From Telmatactis stephensoni (Eukaryota; Cnidaria; Anthozoa; Actiniaria; Isophelliidae): a DNA stretch of 64,000 bases. Made by a program: the position numbers and the translations under genes. Positions 10,399-23,700 of the stretch are shown in pieces. The notes under the pieces are model-generated. The model was not told where the DNA came from and ran no database searches. It saw nothing but the letters and a program-made list of their open reading frames with translations. The stretch is taken from contig JALIZF010001688.1 of the NCBI GenBank assembly GCA_029948255.1, positions 179,501-243,500 on the forward strand, in the 5' to 3' direction. Position 1 is the stretch's first letter; each line of letters begins with the position of its first letter.

Positions 10399-12882
10399 TA
10401 ACTCGTGGATTGACCGAAATGACCACAGGAGGCCCAAACAATATATTTTAGTAAAATAACGAGTTTTCATTTGAAGACAAAAATCCAAATCAATAAATCA
10501 ATAATTTCTTTCGCAAAGAAAGAGTCATTACCTATAAAAGAAAAAAAAATTGTTAAAGAGGAAAAAAAAGTGAAAAAAAGAATTCACCGTCAGGGATTTG
10601 AACCCCAACCTCTCGCATATGAAGCCAAGGGCATATCCACTAGACCATCCAGAAGTTGTATGCTTTCGTCTGGTGAATTTTGTATATTTATTGTCAGAGT
10701 GTGGTTACAAAACAAATGCAAAAATGCTTCTCTCTGTGCTCTGTACAGTTTCTGTAGCAAAATGTCGCTATAAATATAAAAGAAATTACTTTACAAAACA
10801 CTAATCCAATAAACTAACTCAATACGCCTAATTTTGTTGCTGTTTTCGGCTAGCGGGCTCAAGGCCTTCAGTTCACGGCGCTCGGGACGGCGGCTTTCAA
10901 AATGTTTTCGTTTATCTACTTTGACTCTTGTGATGATAGAGTACCTACACTAAAAGCTTGGATTACTTTGATGTTACACTTGAAGAGATTTTTGTCGCTT
11001 GATAGTGATCAGTACAAAGTCTGGCTATCGACTGCACCGAGTGCGATCAGTTCTATTGCGTAAGTCATCATGTCTAAACTTGCTTCGGTACTTCGATGGT
11101 TTTACTCCTGAAATAGCTTGTACTTAACTACTAGGAATTTAATGATCTAAAAAGCTTCTTCTTTAAACGTCTGTATATCAGTTTTTCGTGTGTATTGAAC
11201 ATGTCTGCCGGGAGTGTTTCTAGTCAACGCTAGTCAATGCTATTTCAAACTATAATGTTCAGTTTGTATTCTAGAGCTGATGTGTTCTCCGGCACTATTA
11301 TTTGACTCGACTATCAAACTATTTATGGCATATTGAACTGACACGTTTATCTGCCTAATAATAGTAACGACAGTAAAACTCATTGATTTTCCTTCCTCTA
11401 GCTAGCGATTTTGAAACATATGTTCTGTATAGTCTGGTCTGTGGCAAATGTTTGGGGGACTGAGAACGAGTGCTTTGATTGGTCACTTCCGGTCACTTCA
11501 GAATGTGTTGTTGTTTAGTTCCTTTTGGGAGGCGAATGAAGAAATTTGTGCAAAAAAAGGACGCGTAAATTTTAAATCTGGCATTCTGTTCTACAGCGAG
11601 TGTATTTTCCATGGCTTGGAGACGTTGCTTAAGAAGGCTGAGGCGTTTTACGGTGATTTTTGTAGATTTAGAGGATCGTGAACTTTGTAAGCCGACTAAC
11701 GCGACATGGCGCGTACGAACTAACAAATTCCCACTGCCAAAACTTTCACGAAATTTTTCAGCTTACCTGAATGCGAGAACTCTTCCATTCAGTCCCAGTA
11801 AGTACTACCAGCCAGTCCTACTTGGCTTAGGCAGGATATATTCTAGTTCTCATAAAAAAACACACAAGATTTTTGCACTTTTTCGGATAATTGTCTTTGA
11901 AAGTTTATCAAACTTATGCTCGATTGACGGCAAACTACAGGTGAGTAAATTGTCTCATTTTTGGTTCAATGCATGAATATGACTTCAGTTTTGGGAAAAA
12001 TAATAATAATAAGATCATATAATTCTTGCTATAGTAATGTGAAAAGTTTCTTATTATCCGTCGCGATTTTTTTCCTCTGTAAATATGAATCAACAAACTT
12101 TGAAGTTTTGATTTTACATGTGCTTCATTCACCAACCAAAGTTTTTCAAAATGCCGTTCTCCGGCCATGTACCCTGAATCTCGATGTGGCCATGTAAAGT
12201 ATGTCGCTCAACAATTGTTGTGTTGCTTAGGCTATATATTATATCCTCAGGAATACAGGTTTACGAGTAGGATCGCCATAAAATATCGTCGGCGGTCGTC
12301 TTTGATCTTGTTTCTTCGTCATTTCGAGCAACGGCTTACAAAGTTCACGATCCTCTAAATCCACAATAATCACAGAAAAACGCTTCAGCCTTCTTAAGGA
12401 AAGTCTTCAGACCGTGGAAAATACACATGCTGTAGAATGGAATGCCAAATTTAACATTTACACGTCTTTTTTTGCACAAATTTCTTCATTCCCTTCCCAA
12501 CAAAAACAAAACAACAACACAATTCTGAAGTGACCGGAATTGACCAATCAGAGCGCTCGTTCTCAGTCCCCCAAACATTTGCCACAGACCAGTATAGTTC
12601 TGTATATTTCTGTTCTTAACAAAATATAAATTTTCTCTAGTCTGATTTCTACATAAATCGTGAAAAGCAAATATCGTTGACCTGTGCGGGAGTCCTTCGG
12701 GAGTCCCGGAATAAAAAAACATATTTCCTTTAATCTCGTACCCAGAGCCCACATTACTTTCGGCCTGCGGTCAATTGCATCGAGCATGCGCAGTGCCATA
12801 GTGTTAACACATTTGCGAGTGAGTGACACATTTGCATATTCTGACCCCTCACTATAACTCGTGGATTTGCAATCCACGAGTT
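10399..12882. mobile_element. ~2.5 kb inverted-repeat DNA element (AACTCGTGGATT ends)
   Basis: The ends are AACTCGTGGATT at 10399-10410 and the complement at 12871-12882; the right end also forms a hairpin with 12856-12867. Inside, about 11425-11700 is repeated inverted at about 12335-12600 at high similarity (shared GGCAAATGTTTGGGGGACTG, GAAGAAATTTGTGCAAAAAA, AGAGGATCGTGAACTTTG). Satellite A sequence lies on both sides, so the element probably interrupted the right arm of the foldback structure. The same terminus recurs at 24452-24985. No intact transposase was seen. Confidence 0.7.
10578..10660 (-). pseudogene. tRNA-like pseudogene or SINE head
   Basis: On the - strand there is an A-box-like TGGTCTAGTGGATATGCC and a B-box-like GGGGTTCAAATCCCT with correct spacing. 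The acceptor stem does not pair and the anticodon stem has a mismatch, so it is not a functional tRNA. A tRNA-derived SINE fragment is the alternative. Confidence 0.45.
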
Positions 12883-12902
12883 AAAAACTACAGCAACTAC
12901 AA

Positions 12903-14110
12903 ATTAGGTCTCAATTAGTGGCCCCCGTCCTTACATTTTCCAGCGCGCGTAACATTCGAATGGCTTCTCAGTATTTTTACTTGGCTGACTTGTTTTGACA
13001 ACCAGTTGGACACGAAGTGGGAAGCGTGCTGCGTTTGCCCGAACTACGTACCTTACAAGACAATAATTCTTCTATTAATAAAAACCATCATTTTGTCAAG
13101 TAATTGCTACACCTGTGGATCGAGGAGACAATGTAGGCAAAAGCGAAAGATCAAAAACTTTTCATAAGAGGGAAGATTGAATAAACCAAACGATGAAAAA
13201 CATTTAGACATGTACTGGAGTGAACTTTCCACCTTTCAAGCGGATTTGTGAATGATTTTATGCCCTTATTCTGCTTTGGAAAAGAAGAAGAACTGGATGC
13301 AATCTGACACACCAATGATAGTAAATTAATAGTAATGAGTATTGTGGTGGTTGAACCGTTGGGAAATGAAAGTAAGCTTAAATTCAGGATATTTGATTTC
13401 CTTTTGAGGGCGTGACAACGTGACTCGTAGCATTTATGACAATTTTTGTGTGAACTGTTTGGCTTAAACTGACTGGCATCAAGGAGTCTCCTAGTGGACA
13501 TTGAATAATTATATAACTGGTGAGTTTTCTTTTCTTATTCCTTGTAAAAATTTTGGTCATATTAGGTGACAGACTGCAGAGAGGACGCAGGCTTGTGAAC
13601 TTTCGGTCGCTAAAGAAAAACAAAACTTTACGGTCTTCAGCAACTGCCTGCCTTTGAAGAACTGTATTGTAAATGCATGGCAAAAATTGATGAAATTTTT
13701 CATTGAAGGAACCTAATAACAGTCCAAAATAAGACATTTTATAGGTAATGCTTTGAAAAATAACGAGCTCTATGAAAGTTTATTTTGCATCTGTTTCACT
13801 GTCACTTTCAGTAATGTAATTTTTTGAAATTAAACTGATGATTTAACTAAAAAATACGGTTGATCAGTTGACGAAAATTATTTTTGACATAAATCTGGCC
13901 GAACAGCACACTTGAAGAGAAATAGCCTTTTTTTCGCTAATTTGTTTTCAACTTTTAATATGCAATCGGACCGGTTATTCAATCAAATCAACCAATCAAA
14001 TCGCTCGATTTGCTAGTGTCCAGGCTCCAAAATACACGGTCATATAATAAAAATAAATTATTACTAGTAAAACAGTAAAATAAACGCTGGGCTGCCTGTG
14101 CGAGTACTAA
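12903..14110. other. Non-genic region
   Basis: No supported exon. A solo end of the 3016-type foldback element (GGGCTGCCTGTG) lies at 14089-14100. Short ORFs here have no recognisable domain. Confidence 0.45.
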
Positions 14111-14144
14111 CGACATTCTACCGTGCTCCCTTGCTTCGTCTTGA

Positions 14145-14283
14145 CTCCCTTTCTTTTTTCTTTCCTTCCTCCCTTCCTCCCTTCCTCCCTCCCTTCCTTC
14201 TTTCCTTCCTTCCTTCCTTCCATTCTTTCTTCCTTTCTTCTTCCCTTTCTTTCTTTCTTTCTTTCATTCTTTTTTTTATTCCT

Positions 14284-14329
<46 letters not shown>

Positions 14330-14452
14330 TTCCTTCCTTCCTTCCTTCCTTTCTTTCTTTCTTTCTTTCTTCCTTTCCTTCTTTCTTTCCTTCTTACTTT
14401 CTTACTTTCTTTCTTTCTTTCTTCCTTCCTTCCTTCCTTCCTTCCTTCCTTC

Positions 14453-14483
<31 letters not shown>

Positions 14484-14545
14484 TCCCTATTTTTTCTTTC
14501 TTTATTCTTTCCTTCCTTCTTTCATTTTTCCTTCCTTGCTTCTGT
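14145..14545 (+). repeat. Polypyrimidine microsatellite (TTCC/TTTC)n
   Basis: Almost pure C/T on the + strand for ~400 bp, alternating blocks of CCTT and CTTT repeats. It lies ~230 bp upstream of the gelsolin paralogue 1 start codon. Long polypurine-polypyrimidine tracts can form triplex DNA; any effect on the gene is speculative. Confidence 0.95.
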
Positions 14546-14778
14546 CTCCCGTACATATTGCAGAGTTAAAAAATATAATATATATCGAATAATTAATATA
14601 TTCATGAATACTCAACAGTCATTTTGTTAGCATAAAAACAATGCATATTTTCAATGTTTTGTTATTGCCACCAATCGGATTTCTAACTTTAATCTGCTGT
14701 TTGTCTTTGGTAACGACGGCATGCATCGTTGTTTCCTAGTGCATCGAGATCTCGAAGGTGTGTTGGAAACGATTTAAG

Positions 14779-17700
14779 ATGAGTGGTTTGGTCAAAGCTA
14801 AACATTACGACTGGAAAGATTCTAATCTAGCTCTGTTTGGAACTGACGTCGAAAAAAATGTAAGTAAGCTTTACAGGTGGATATGCCACCGAATATTGTG
14901 GTGCTTGTATATGATTTTGTCTGATATTCATTTGTGGCATTAATGCTCCTATTCCAAATTGTCTTGACATTTCAGTTCGTCTGTATCCTTAGACAGGATA
15001 AGCTACGTACATACACTGAATTTTCGCGCCACTGCGTCCTCGGTCAAAGAGGACAGTCTGTGGCTTATGCAGTCGACTCGGCAACACAGCGTCCTGACCT
15101 TTTTTGCCAAACGAACAACGATACACAACTGTGAGCGATCTGAAAGGTGTATTTGAACGGTTATCTGCCTTTTTGTGTGTTTTAGGGACAATGTTATTGC
15201 AAGCGCGACGTATTTTCAAACCAAATTGCTGAGTTGAGTGATCGGCCATTTTGTTCCACTAAGCTGATCGAGCACACCTAAAAATGCATGAATTATTTTC
15301 CTTACTGCTCCATATGGAACTTCTTAATTGTCCTCTCTAACTGTAGTTGTGCTTTGTATTTTTAACCTGAGTTTTCTTTATTTTATCATAATTTAGGTGA
15401 AAAAGGAGTCGGCAAAATGCGAGCCAGCATGGAAGGGGGCTGGCAAAAGAGTTGGCCTTCAAATTTGGCGAATTGTAAAATTCAAGGTATTCAAACAGCT
15501 TTTAAAGCTTATAATTTTATGAATCATTCAAGCTTGTACTGCCATTAGTGAAGTACATGTTACTGTTATTTCTCTATTCTCTCTCTTTTTGTATTGTATT
15601 GATAACGGTATATATGAGAATGATATTTTGTATTTTTATTGTGAAAATCCCCTTAAAACTGGTAATGTTAACTACTGAATATTAATCAAGTATTGTTAAT
15701 AGTTATGGTATTCAGCTTTAATCCATAATAATAGTAAAGAACAACGGGACTTGCAAAAATTATAAAATTTTATGCCATTGACGAGGCTCAAAAAATTGAT
15801 TTAATATATAAGCTAATTCTTTCTTACTGCATTCTCAAAAAGGTTGTCCAGATGAAAAGACATTTAGTCATATTTGTACATATCAGATTTTCAATTTTCT
15901 GGCAAGAATTTAAACTTTAGCTGCAAAGCTACAATCCATTATACACAATATTTACATTGTAATATGCAATGTACTTTGGTATTCTGAATTAATTGAAATT
16001 TCTGCAAGAAAATTAAAAATCTGTGTATATATGCAAATGAGTTTATTAAACGTCTATTCATCTGGACAAGTACCATTTTGAGAATGACTGTATATATAAG
16101 TTATATACAATACACTTGTATATATGATATTTTGTATTTTGTTTTGTTTTTCTGTATTTTAAGTATGAGATTCTTTTTCTCAAATGAACAAATTAATTTT
16201 TCAATAAATACAGTAAAATAGAATTATTTAAAAAACATCAGTTTAACTCCCAAGATCAGGCTATTAGGACTGAGAAATGAGTTAATTTTAAAAAAATAGC
16301 ACTTAAATTAAGCTGAGGCTTCAAAATAGCTTGGTTGGGTAACTCAAATATATTGCACTGAATATTGGTAATTATATATTAGAGGATACTCTCAGCTTGG
16401 CAAATATTTTACTTGTAAATATTTATTCATCATGCTGATGAGTTTAAGGGGTTGGTTTAGGTAATTCACAGATGTTGGTATATTAATATAATTATATCAT
16501 TGTAAAAATATTCACAGTTAATTTTGGCATTAACTCAACCATGACAGTTTGTAAAAAGAGTATAGAAGATACTTGAAGATCAATAAATATGCCCATATAT
16601 GGAGATAATCAGCTATGTATTTAATAAACATATTTGTAAGTATGAGGTGTCAAAAGAATATTCAGCATGTTTTGGTAAAACAAAAGATCAAATTAAGATT
16701 ATATCACCCCATGAGTTTATACAAAGAGAAGATTAAGACAAACTCTATAGTGTACTACACAGAAAGTTATGCATTGATTTAATTTTGAAACAAATATTTG
16801 AATCTGTGAGTTGTCCAGAGCATTATAGAAATATTATAACTACTGCACTTAAGGACACAGGATCCTTCAAACTCCAAAATGTACTTGTTAATTATTGTAT
16901 TTTGATATAGATTTTTATACATCTGTCTTTATTATAGGGAATGCCAATGTATTTTAATTTTGAAATTATGATAACGAAATTGGATCAATAAAGTTATTAT
17001 ATTATATTAAGCCAATTTAGCCTAATCTATAGAAATATTCTTCCATGGTGTGAAAATAATTTATTTTTCAGATTATTATAAAAAATGAAATTTGGGCTAT
17101 TTTAAGTCTGATGCATAAGGTGTTTAAAAACATTCCAATGATATTGTTTGAATATTTGTGATTTTTTGAGGCTTGTGGCATTCTTGTTTCTTCTTATATT
17201 TTATATTCAGTTGTTATAGCTTGATATCCTCCATTTTCAAAAATTAATCATTAAATATTTGAACAATTGTTAGTGTTTTGTTAATAATAATAGTAATAGT
17301 AATAATACTACAATAATTAGAGGTTAATGCACTCAGTGAGTGAATTATCGGGATTTACATGTACCTTCACGAGTTTACTAACAATGAACGAGAAATTTTA
17401 AATACTGCACGAGGCATTAGTATGAGAAAATTTCAAGTTCATTGTTAGTGAACAAGTGAAGGTAAATCTTGATAGTTCACGAGCAAAGAGTGTGTTAACC
17501 TTTTTATTATTCAGTTTGAATACACTGCAGAAGCAGGCTAACACTGTCAGTCGACATCTAAGATCACTAAAAATAACTCGAGTCGCTCAAAATAGTAAAG
17601 TTAATTCAAAATTAGTTTAATAGCATTTGGTAATTTTAACAATACAAAATAAACTTTTCAAAAGAAAAGCTACTGGAAAATTACTGTGATACAAGAACTT

Positions 17701-20700
17701 TAGATTCTTAAAAGATAATAAACAGTTCTCAGAATCTATGTTTACAACTTGCTCGGTAAAATTGAAATCGTCCATATAATCAAGAACTACTTTTTTGGAT
17801 CGTTAAAAGTGATTCAGCACTGAGTCCTAGAACTCTGTTGGTGAAAGGTCTAGAAAATTATCACGGACTGGAGTTTTAGATATAGGTTTAAACTGGCGAC
17901 TTACAGTTGAAATGCTTATAAACTCTGGTACAAGAAGTACTTGTCATCTGTTGATGAGCCGAAGGCTGAAGTACTCGTTTGGCGTTTTCAATTCCTGGTA
18001 AAATTTCTTTACCCCATCTGAGAGAACTTATGGCGACAGACTTTCTAAACTTTCTGTGAGGTTTTGGATAACCAGTCTAAAAAACAGTAAATATTAAGAT
18101 GAATTTGGAAAGCTGGCGAACTGACTGTTTTCAAGCCGTTGAAATATGTTGATCTCAGTATAAAGCTTACTCCAAAAATTTCAATTACAGTTTTATTACC
18201 TTAAAAACAGGCATGCCAAGCAGTCTTCTTTTTGTTTTAAATATGCTTCTTAATCTTCTCTTTTTCAAAAAATCCTCAAAGTTATCACCAGGAACATTTT
18301 TTCTTTCTCACTGCATGTGCTTTATCGCTGTTCATTGTTAGTTTTTATTACGTCGGTATTATTATGTCGTGACGTGTTGTCATGTTATAACCATGCGTCA
18401 CGCGGTACAAACTGACCAATCAGGAAATCAGAATTTGTACAGTGTATGAAAATTGAATAATAATATAATACAATAAATGATGCTTTTCTGTTAAACAGAC
18501 AACCTGAGGGTTGATATCATTTACACAACAGGCGAAAGTTCAACCTAGTTTCTGAGCCCCAGGCAGGAGTTTAGAGACTAAGGGTCTCCACAGATGAGAC
18601 GATTAGTTGTCGACAACTATTTTTTATCAACAACTAAATGTTGTCAATGTGTAGTTCCAGAAATTATCCATACCCCCCCCCCCCCCCACGGAGGGATAAA
18701 TAATTTCCGAGGGGTAGGGGGCTCTAAATCGTCTAAATTTCCAGAAGAGGAAGGGGGTGTTTACGTTAACCATGTTTTCCGAACGTAATTTTTTCAGAAA
18801 TACAATGTACTCCAAATGCCATAACCAAGCCTTGCATAATTATTGAACAATATTGATCACTCAGCATCTTTGATCATCTCTTGAGCCTTAATTTTGCACT
18901 TTCTATCGGCTTAGACGAGTCTTTTGATGCCTTCATGTTCGGAAAAGTTGCCATTTTGATTTATGGGAATGACCGTTGACTGGAATGACTGCTGACTTTG
19001 ACTTTCGAAAACTCTGCTTGTTTTTGTCCGATTTTCAAAATTTAAACTTCAGTAATGTGCAGAAATGCATTTGATTGAAGCCGGTTAAAACCAGAACCCT
19101 TTGCGGCTGGAAATCGAGCCTAAACCCACCGAAAGCAATGTAAAAATGAACGAAAATCAACCGAGGAGATAATATCATTGGAATTTCCTAGAGGTGGGGG
19201 GTACACATGTTACATCAAAGTGGAAATTCCAGGGGGTAGGGGGGGGATTTCTAAACAACCCCAAAACTAGAATTTCTGGGGGTAGGGGGGGGTCTGAAAA
19301 AGGGGGGGTATGGATAATTTCTGGAACTACACAATTACTTTTTGTGATCCAATGAAGCATTCCACACACTAGATAGTTTGTTGTCGATAACTATGCCAAA
19401 TCAGCGAGAGCTTGGGAACTAGCTTTCACTATGATTCATTCCCACAATTAAGAAAAAATGGTTGGACGTGAAACTGTCTATAACAATCTGTTGTTGACAA
19501 CTGAGCAGTTTCCCTTTTTCAGAAGGGAAACTGCTAGTTGTCGACAACTTAATATTTTCGTGTTTAGTTGTCAACAACTTGTCCCACAAATGATGTTTTT
19601 TGGTTGTTGACCACATTTAGTTGTCCATAAAAAATAGTTGTGATAGATCTTAATGTTGCATAGTTATAGATATGACTAGCTAGTAATTGTTTATTTGGCT
19701 ATATAAATACAGGTCACTGATTGGCCCAAGGAGGATTATGGCCAATTTTACAATGGTGATTCCTATATTATCTTAAATACCTACAAAAACCATGATTCAG
19801 ATGTAAGTAAACCTCACAATTACAAATTGTAGTAGAGTGATCTTATTTAACCTGTGAAAGAAGTAAACAACAGATTGAGAGTCTATTACTAACTATTGTG
19901 CTTATTTTTTACTGGTTAAATCACTCTATATCACCTATACTTATCACAATGTACTATTTTACCTTATGTACTATCCTACATGTACTATATCTTACCTAGT
20001 ATACTTATTACAATGTACTATCTTACCTTGTGTACTATCCTACATGTACTTATCACCACGTACTATCTTACCTATACTTATCACAATGTACTATCTTACC
20101 TTATGTACCATCCTACATGTACTTATCACCATGTACTATATCTTACCTATACTTATCACAATGTACTATCTTACCTTATGTACCATCCTACATGTACTTA
20201 TCACCATGTACTATATCTTACCTAGTATACTTATCACAATGTACTATCTTACCTTATGTACCATCCTACATGTACTTATCACCATGTACTATATCTTACC
20301 TATACTTATCACAATGTACTATCTTACCTTATGTACTATCCTACATGTACTATATCTTACCTAGTATACTTATCACAATGTACTATTTTACCTTGTGTAC
20401 TATCCTACATGTACTTATCACCACGTACTATCTTACCTATACTTATCACAATGTACCGGTACTATATATCTTACCTTATGTACCATCCTACATGTACTTA
20501 TCACTTATCATGTACTATATCTTACCTATACTTATCACAATGTACTACATGTATCTTACCTTATGTACTATCCTACATGTACTTATCACCACGTACTATC
20601 TTACCTAATATACTTATCACAATGTACTATTTTACCTTATGTATTATCCTACATGTACTTAATTATCACAATGTACTATCTTACCTTATGTACTATCCTA

Positions 20701-23700
20701 CATGTACATGTACTTGTCACCACGTAGTATCTTACCTATACTTATCACAATGTATTATCTTACCTTATGTACTATCCTACATGTACTTATCACCACATAC
20801 TATATCTTACCTAATATACTTATCACAATGTACTATCTTACCTGTAAAATGTAAAGTTAGTGCAATATTTGAATGTTTTTCAGGAACTTCTTTATGATGT
20901 TCACTTTTGGATTGGTGAAAATTCTACACAAGATGAATATGGCACAGCAGCATACAAGACTGTTGAACTGGATACCTTTGTAAGTACTTTGCTCTAATCG
21001 ATGCTTAAGTCAAACATCTACTTGTAAACTTCTTCCCCCCCCCCCCACACACACACACACTACACCCACACAATAGGTTATTGTAAACACTGGCCTGCAT
21101 CCTTGGGTTTTCATCAGTTTCTCTGTGTTTGGAGAGAGAGTTTGGAACTTCTGATCCACAACTTTTTCTTATTTAAGAAATATTTCTTCATCACTTACAA
21201 GCATAAGCCATATCTTTCATGTATTAACAAAACATCATGTCACAACATATTTGTCTCAAATTTGTATTCCAAAGCTTGATGACAAACCAGTGCAACACAG
21301 AGAAGTACAAGAACACGAATCAGACATGTTTAGGAGCTACTTTACAAAAATTGAGTTTCTGAAAGGAGGGTAAGTGACCATGTGTTATTGGAGTGCACAC
21401 CATAAATCAGTGAAATAAAACTTAATATGTATTACAACATGTTCTCTAGTATACAGGGTTCTGAAATCCTAAGTACAGGCAACGTAACTGGCTAAATATA
21501 ACCAGTTGGCTATTATAGGAATTTTGAGCCACCTACTTTTTGATGAAGAGGCTTATAGCTTGATGTAGCCGAGTGTAGTTCTATAGACTATTGTTGTAGA
21601 CATAATTTTAGCTTGCATAGCTTATACTCTAAGTTTTAATAGAGAAACATAATGGTTTGGCGATAGAAACGCCTGTTTGACAATTGTGTATTGTCCTCGG
21701 ATTCTGTATAATGTTAATACAGTGTACTTTGAGATTCTGTTACAATAATTAGTTGTTCTCACTGGAAGTTAAGCAAACTACACCCTGAGTAAACAGTTAT
21801 GTGATAGACGACTTTCAAAAATGGCGGGCTCATTGTTCACCATAATGAGGCCAGAAAGGCCTCCAAAATCAATATCGCATCAAATGATTCTAAATACCGG
21901 TATATAAAAATTATCCTGTAAAATGCACATAAAATAAATATTTTAAAAGGAAAAGGAACACATCGTCTTTGATAGCAACAGAAGTGTCGCCACGCTTATT
22001 TTCTGGCAACAAGGCCTTTGTGGCCTCGTTCTCATGTACTAGGCCGCCATTTTTGAAAGTCGTCTATACGTTACTCTCCAAATAAGGTGCGAGCATGTCG
22101 TTGTAAACTAAGTTTGTTTTGTAATAAACTAGTTCTGCCCAAGAGTTTATTGAATCAAGTTGTCTCAGAGAGTTCTATACTCTCCCCCCACTAATGTTAC
22201 GAACGTTTTCCTTGTTCATCCTATCCATCCAAGAAGGACCTAGTACACCCGGTCACATTTTGGTGCTGCAAGCTGGGTGGATTCCGAGAAAAGATGATTT
22301 TTGTGGTCGAGTCAGTCGTTGTAAGAATGCCAGCTGAAGAAACGATGAGTGTGCCATTTGCTGAGCGAGAACTGGTTCGATGGTAATTTCAGTAACATAA
22401 TGGTGGATGTAACTACTCTGGAGAAGCTGGAGATGGAAAAGTAGGGGAGGGCAGAACTCAGGTCGACACAGTTGGTCGAGCGTCGACCTTACTAAAAGAC
22501 CACAAGCAAAGACAAAAGCATGGCAGACTGCAGGCGTTACGTTGCTGAATGCTTCAGTGATTGAAGGTCCATAGAAGAAGAATTTGGAGTTAATTGTTAG
22601 TATTATTTGAAGTTATATCTTTGGATGACCGATGAGACCGTACAGTACTGGATATGTAAATCACCTATCCAGAGTCACTTCAAGGAATGCGAAGTCCTGG
22701 CGTAATTCCATCGTTGTCCGGCACGCCAACGTGACAGAGGTTAACCAAGTGGTGAACTCAAAGGGAGACTAAACTTTGAACTAGCTGAACTGTTATTTCG
22801 TCTGAACTGTCTATTTAAGAATTAATTCCATGCATTCAACATCTTAGAGTGCATTTCATATGTCTGTGAAATAAGATCAAAGTTATTTGTGCTTATTTAG
22901 TTGCTATTTAGTCACTAGCATTGAACCAGAACTTTCTTGAAATAGCAATACACTAGAGACATCAAATACACAAGAGAATTGAGACAAATGACTTTGCATA
23001 ATAGCTTTTAATTACTTTATTACTTCAAATGAACCTTCATTGTTTCTTTCAATGAAGGTTCATTTGAAGTAGAGTGCTTACAATATATCCATGAAAACCT
23101 TTGTAAGAAATTGCACAAATTTGCACAATTTTGTCACTAGACTATTTAGTGTTAAGAAGTATATAAGCGAGCCGTGAAGGTACCTCTTGCACGTGCAAAT
23201 GTACAAGAGCAACAAGTTTGTCAGGTCTAGTACTAGGCTAGACTAAGTCGTGAAGCAAGTCCGGATGGATGCATCTAGTTACTTTCAGCTGAGAGCGTAT
23301 CACTTTTGGTTAGTTTTGTTAATGTCCTTGCGTTTGACTCATCTCTTGTCTCTGTTGTCGTTGTTGTATTTTTGCAGTGTTTGACTCATTTTCTTTTGAA
23401 AGCGGGATTTGTGAATAAAGCTAAGGGTGCGTTTGACTCGTTTCTTGTGTCTGTTGTCGTTATTTCAATTTTTCTGTGTTTGACTCGTCTCTTGTGGGAG
23501 AAACGGCGGGAGTTTTGAATAAAGCTAAGGGTGCATTTGACTCGTTTCTTGTGTCTGTTGTCGTTATTTTAATTCAGCTGTGTTTGACTTGTTTCTTGTG
23601 GAAGAAAGTTGGAATTATTAAATTAAACTAAGGATACGTTGAGCCATTTCTGGTGTGTGTTGTCGTTACCTTAATTTAGCTGTGTTTGACTCGTTTCTTG

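Noticed and set aside
10578..10660. Functional tRNA gene
   Set aside because: The A and B boxes look good, but the acceptor stem does not pair and the anticodon stem has a mismatch.
14098..14592. Phe/Leu/Ser-rich (+) and Lys/Arg/Glu-rich (-) ORFs
   Set aside because: Translation of a CTTT/CCTT microsatellite.
19966..20897. Tyr/Leu/Thr-rich ORFs ([12 protein letters not shown] repeats)
   Set aside because: These are translations of the 75-bp intronic minisatellite.
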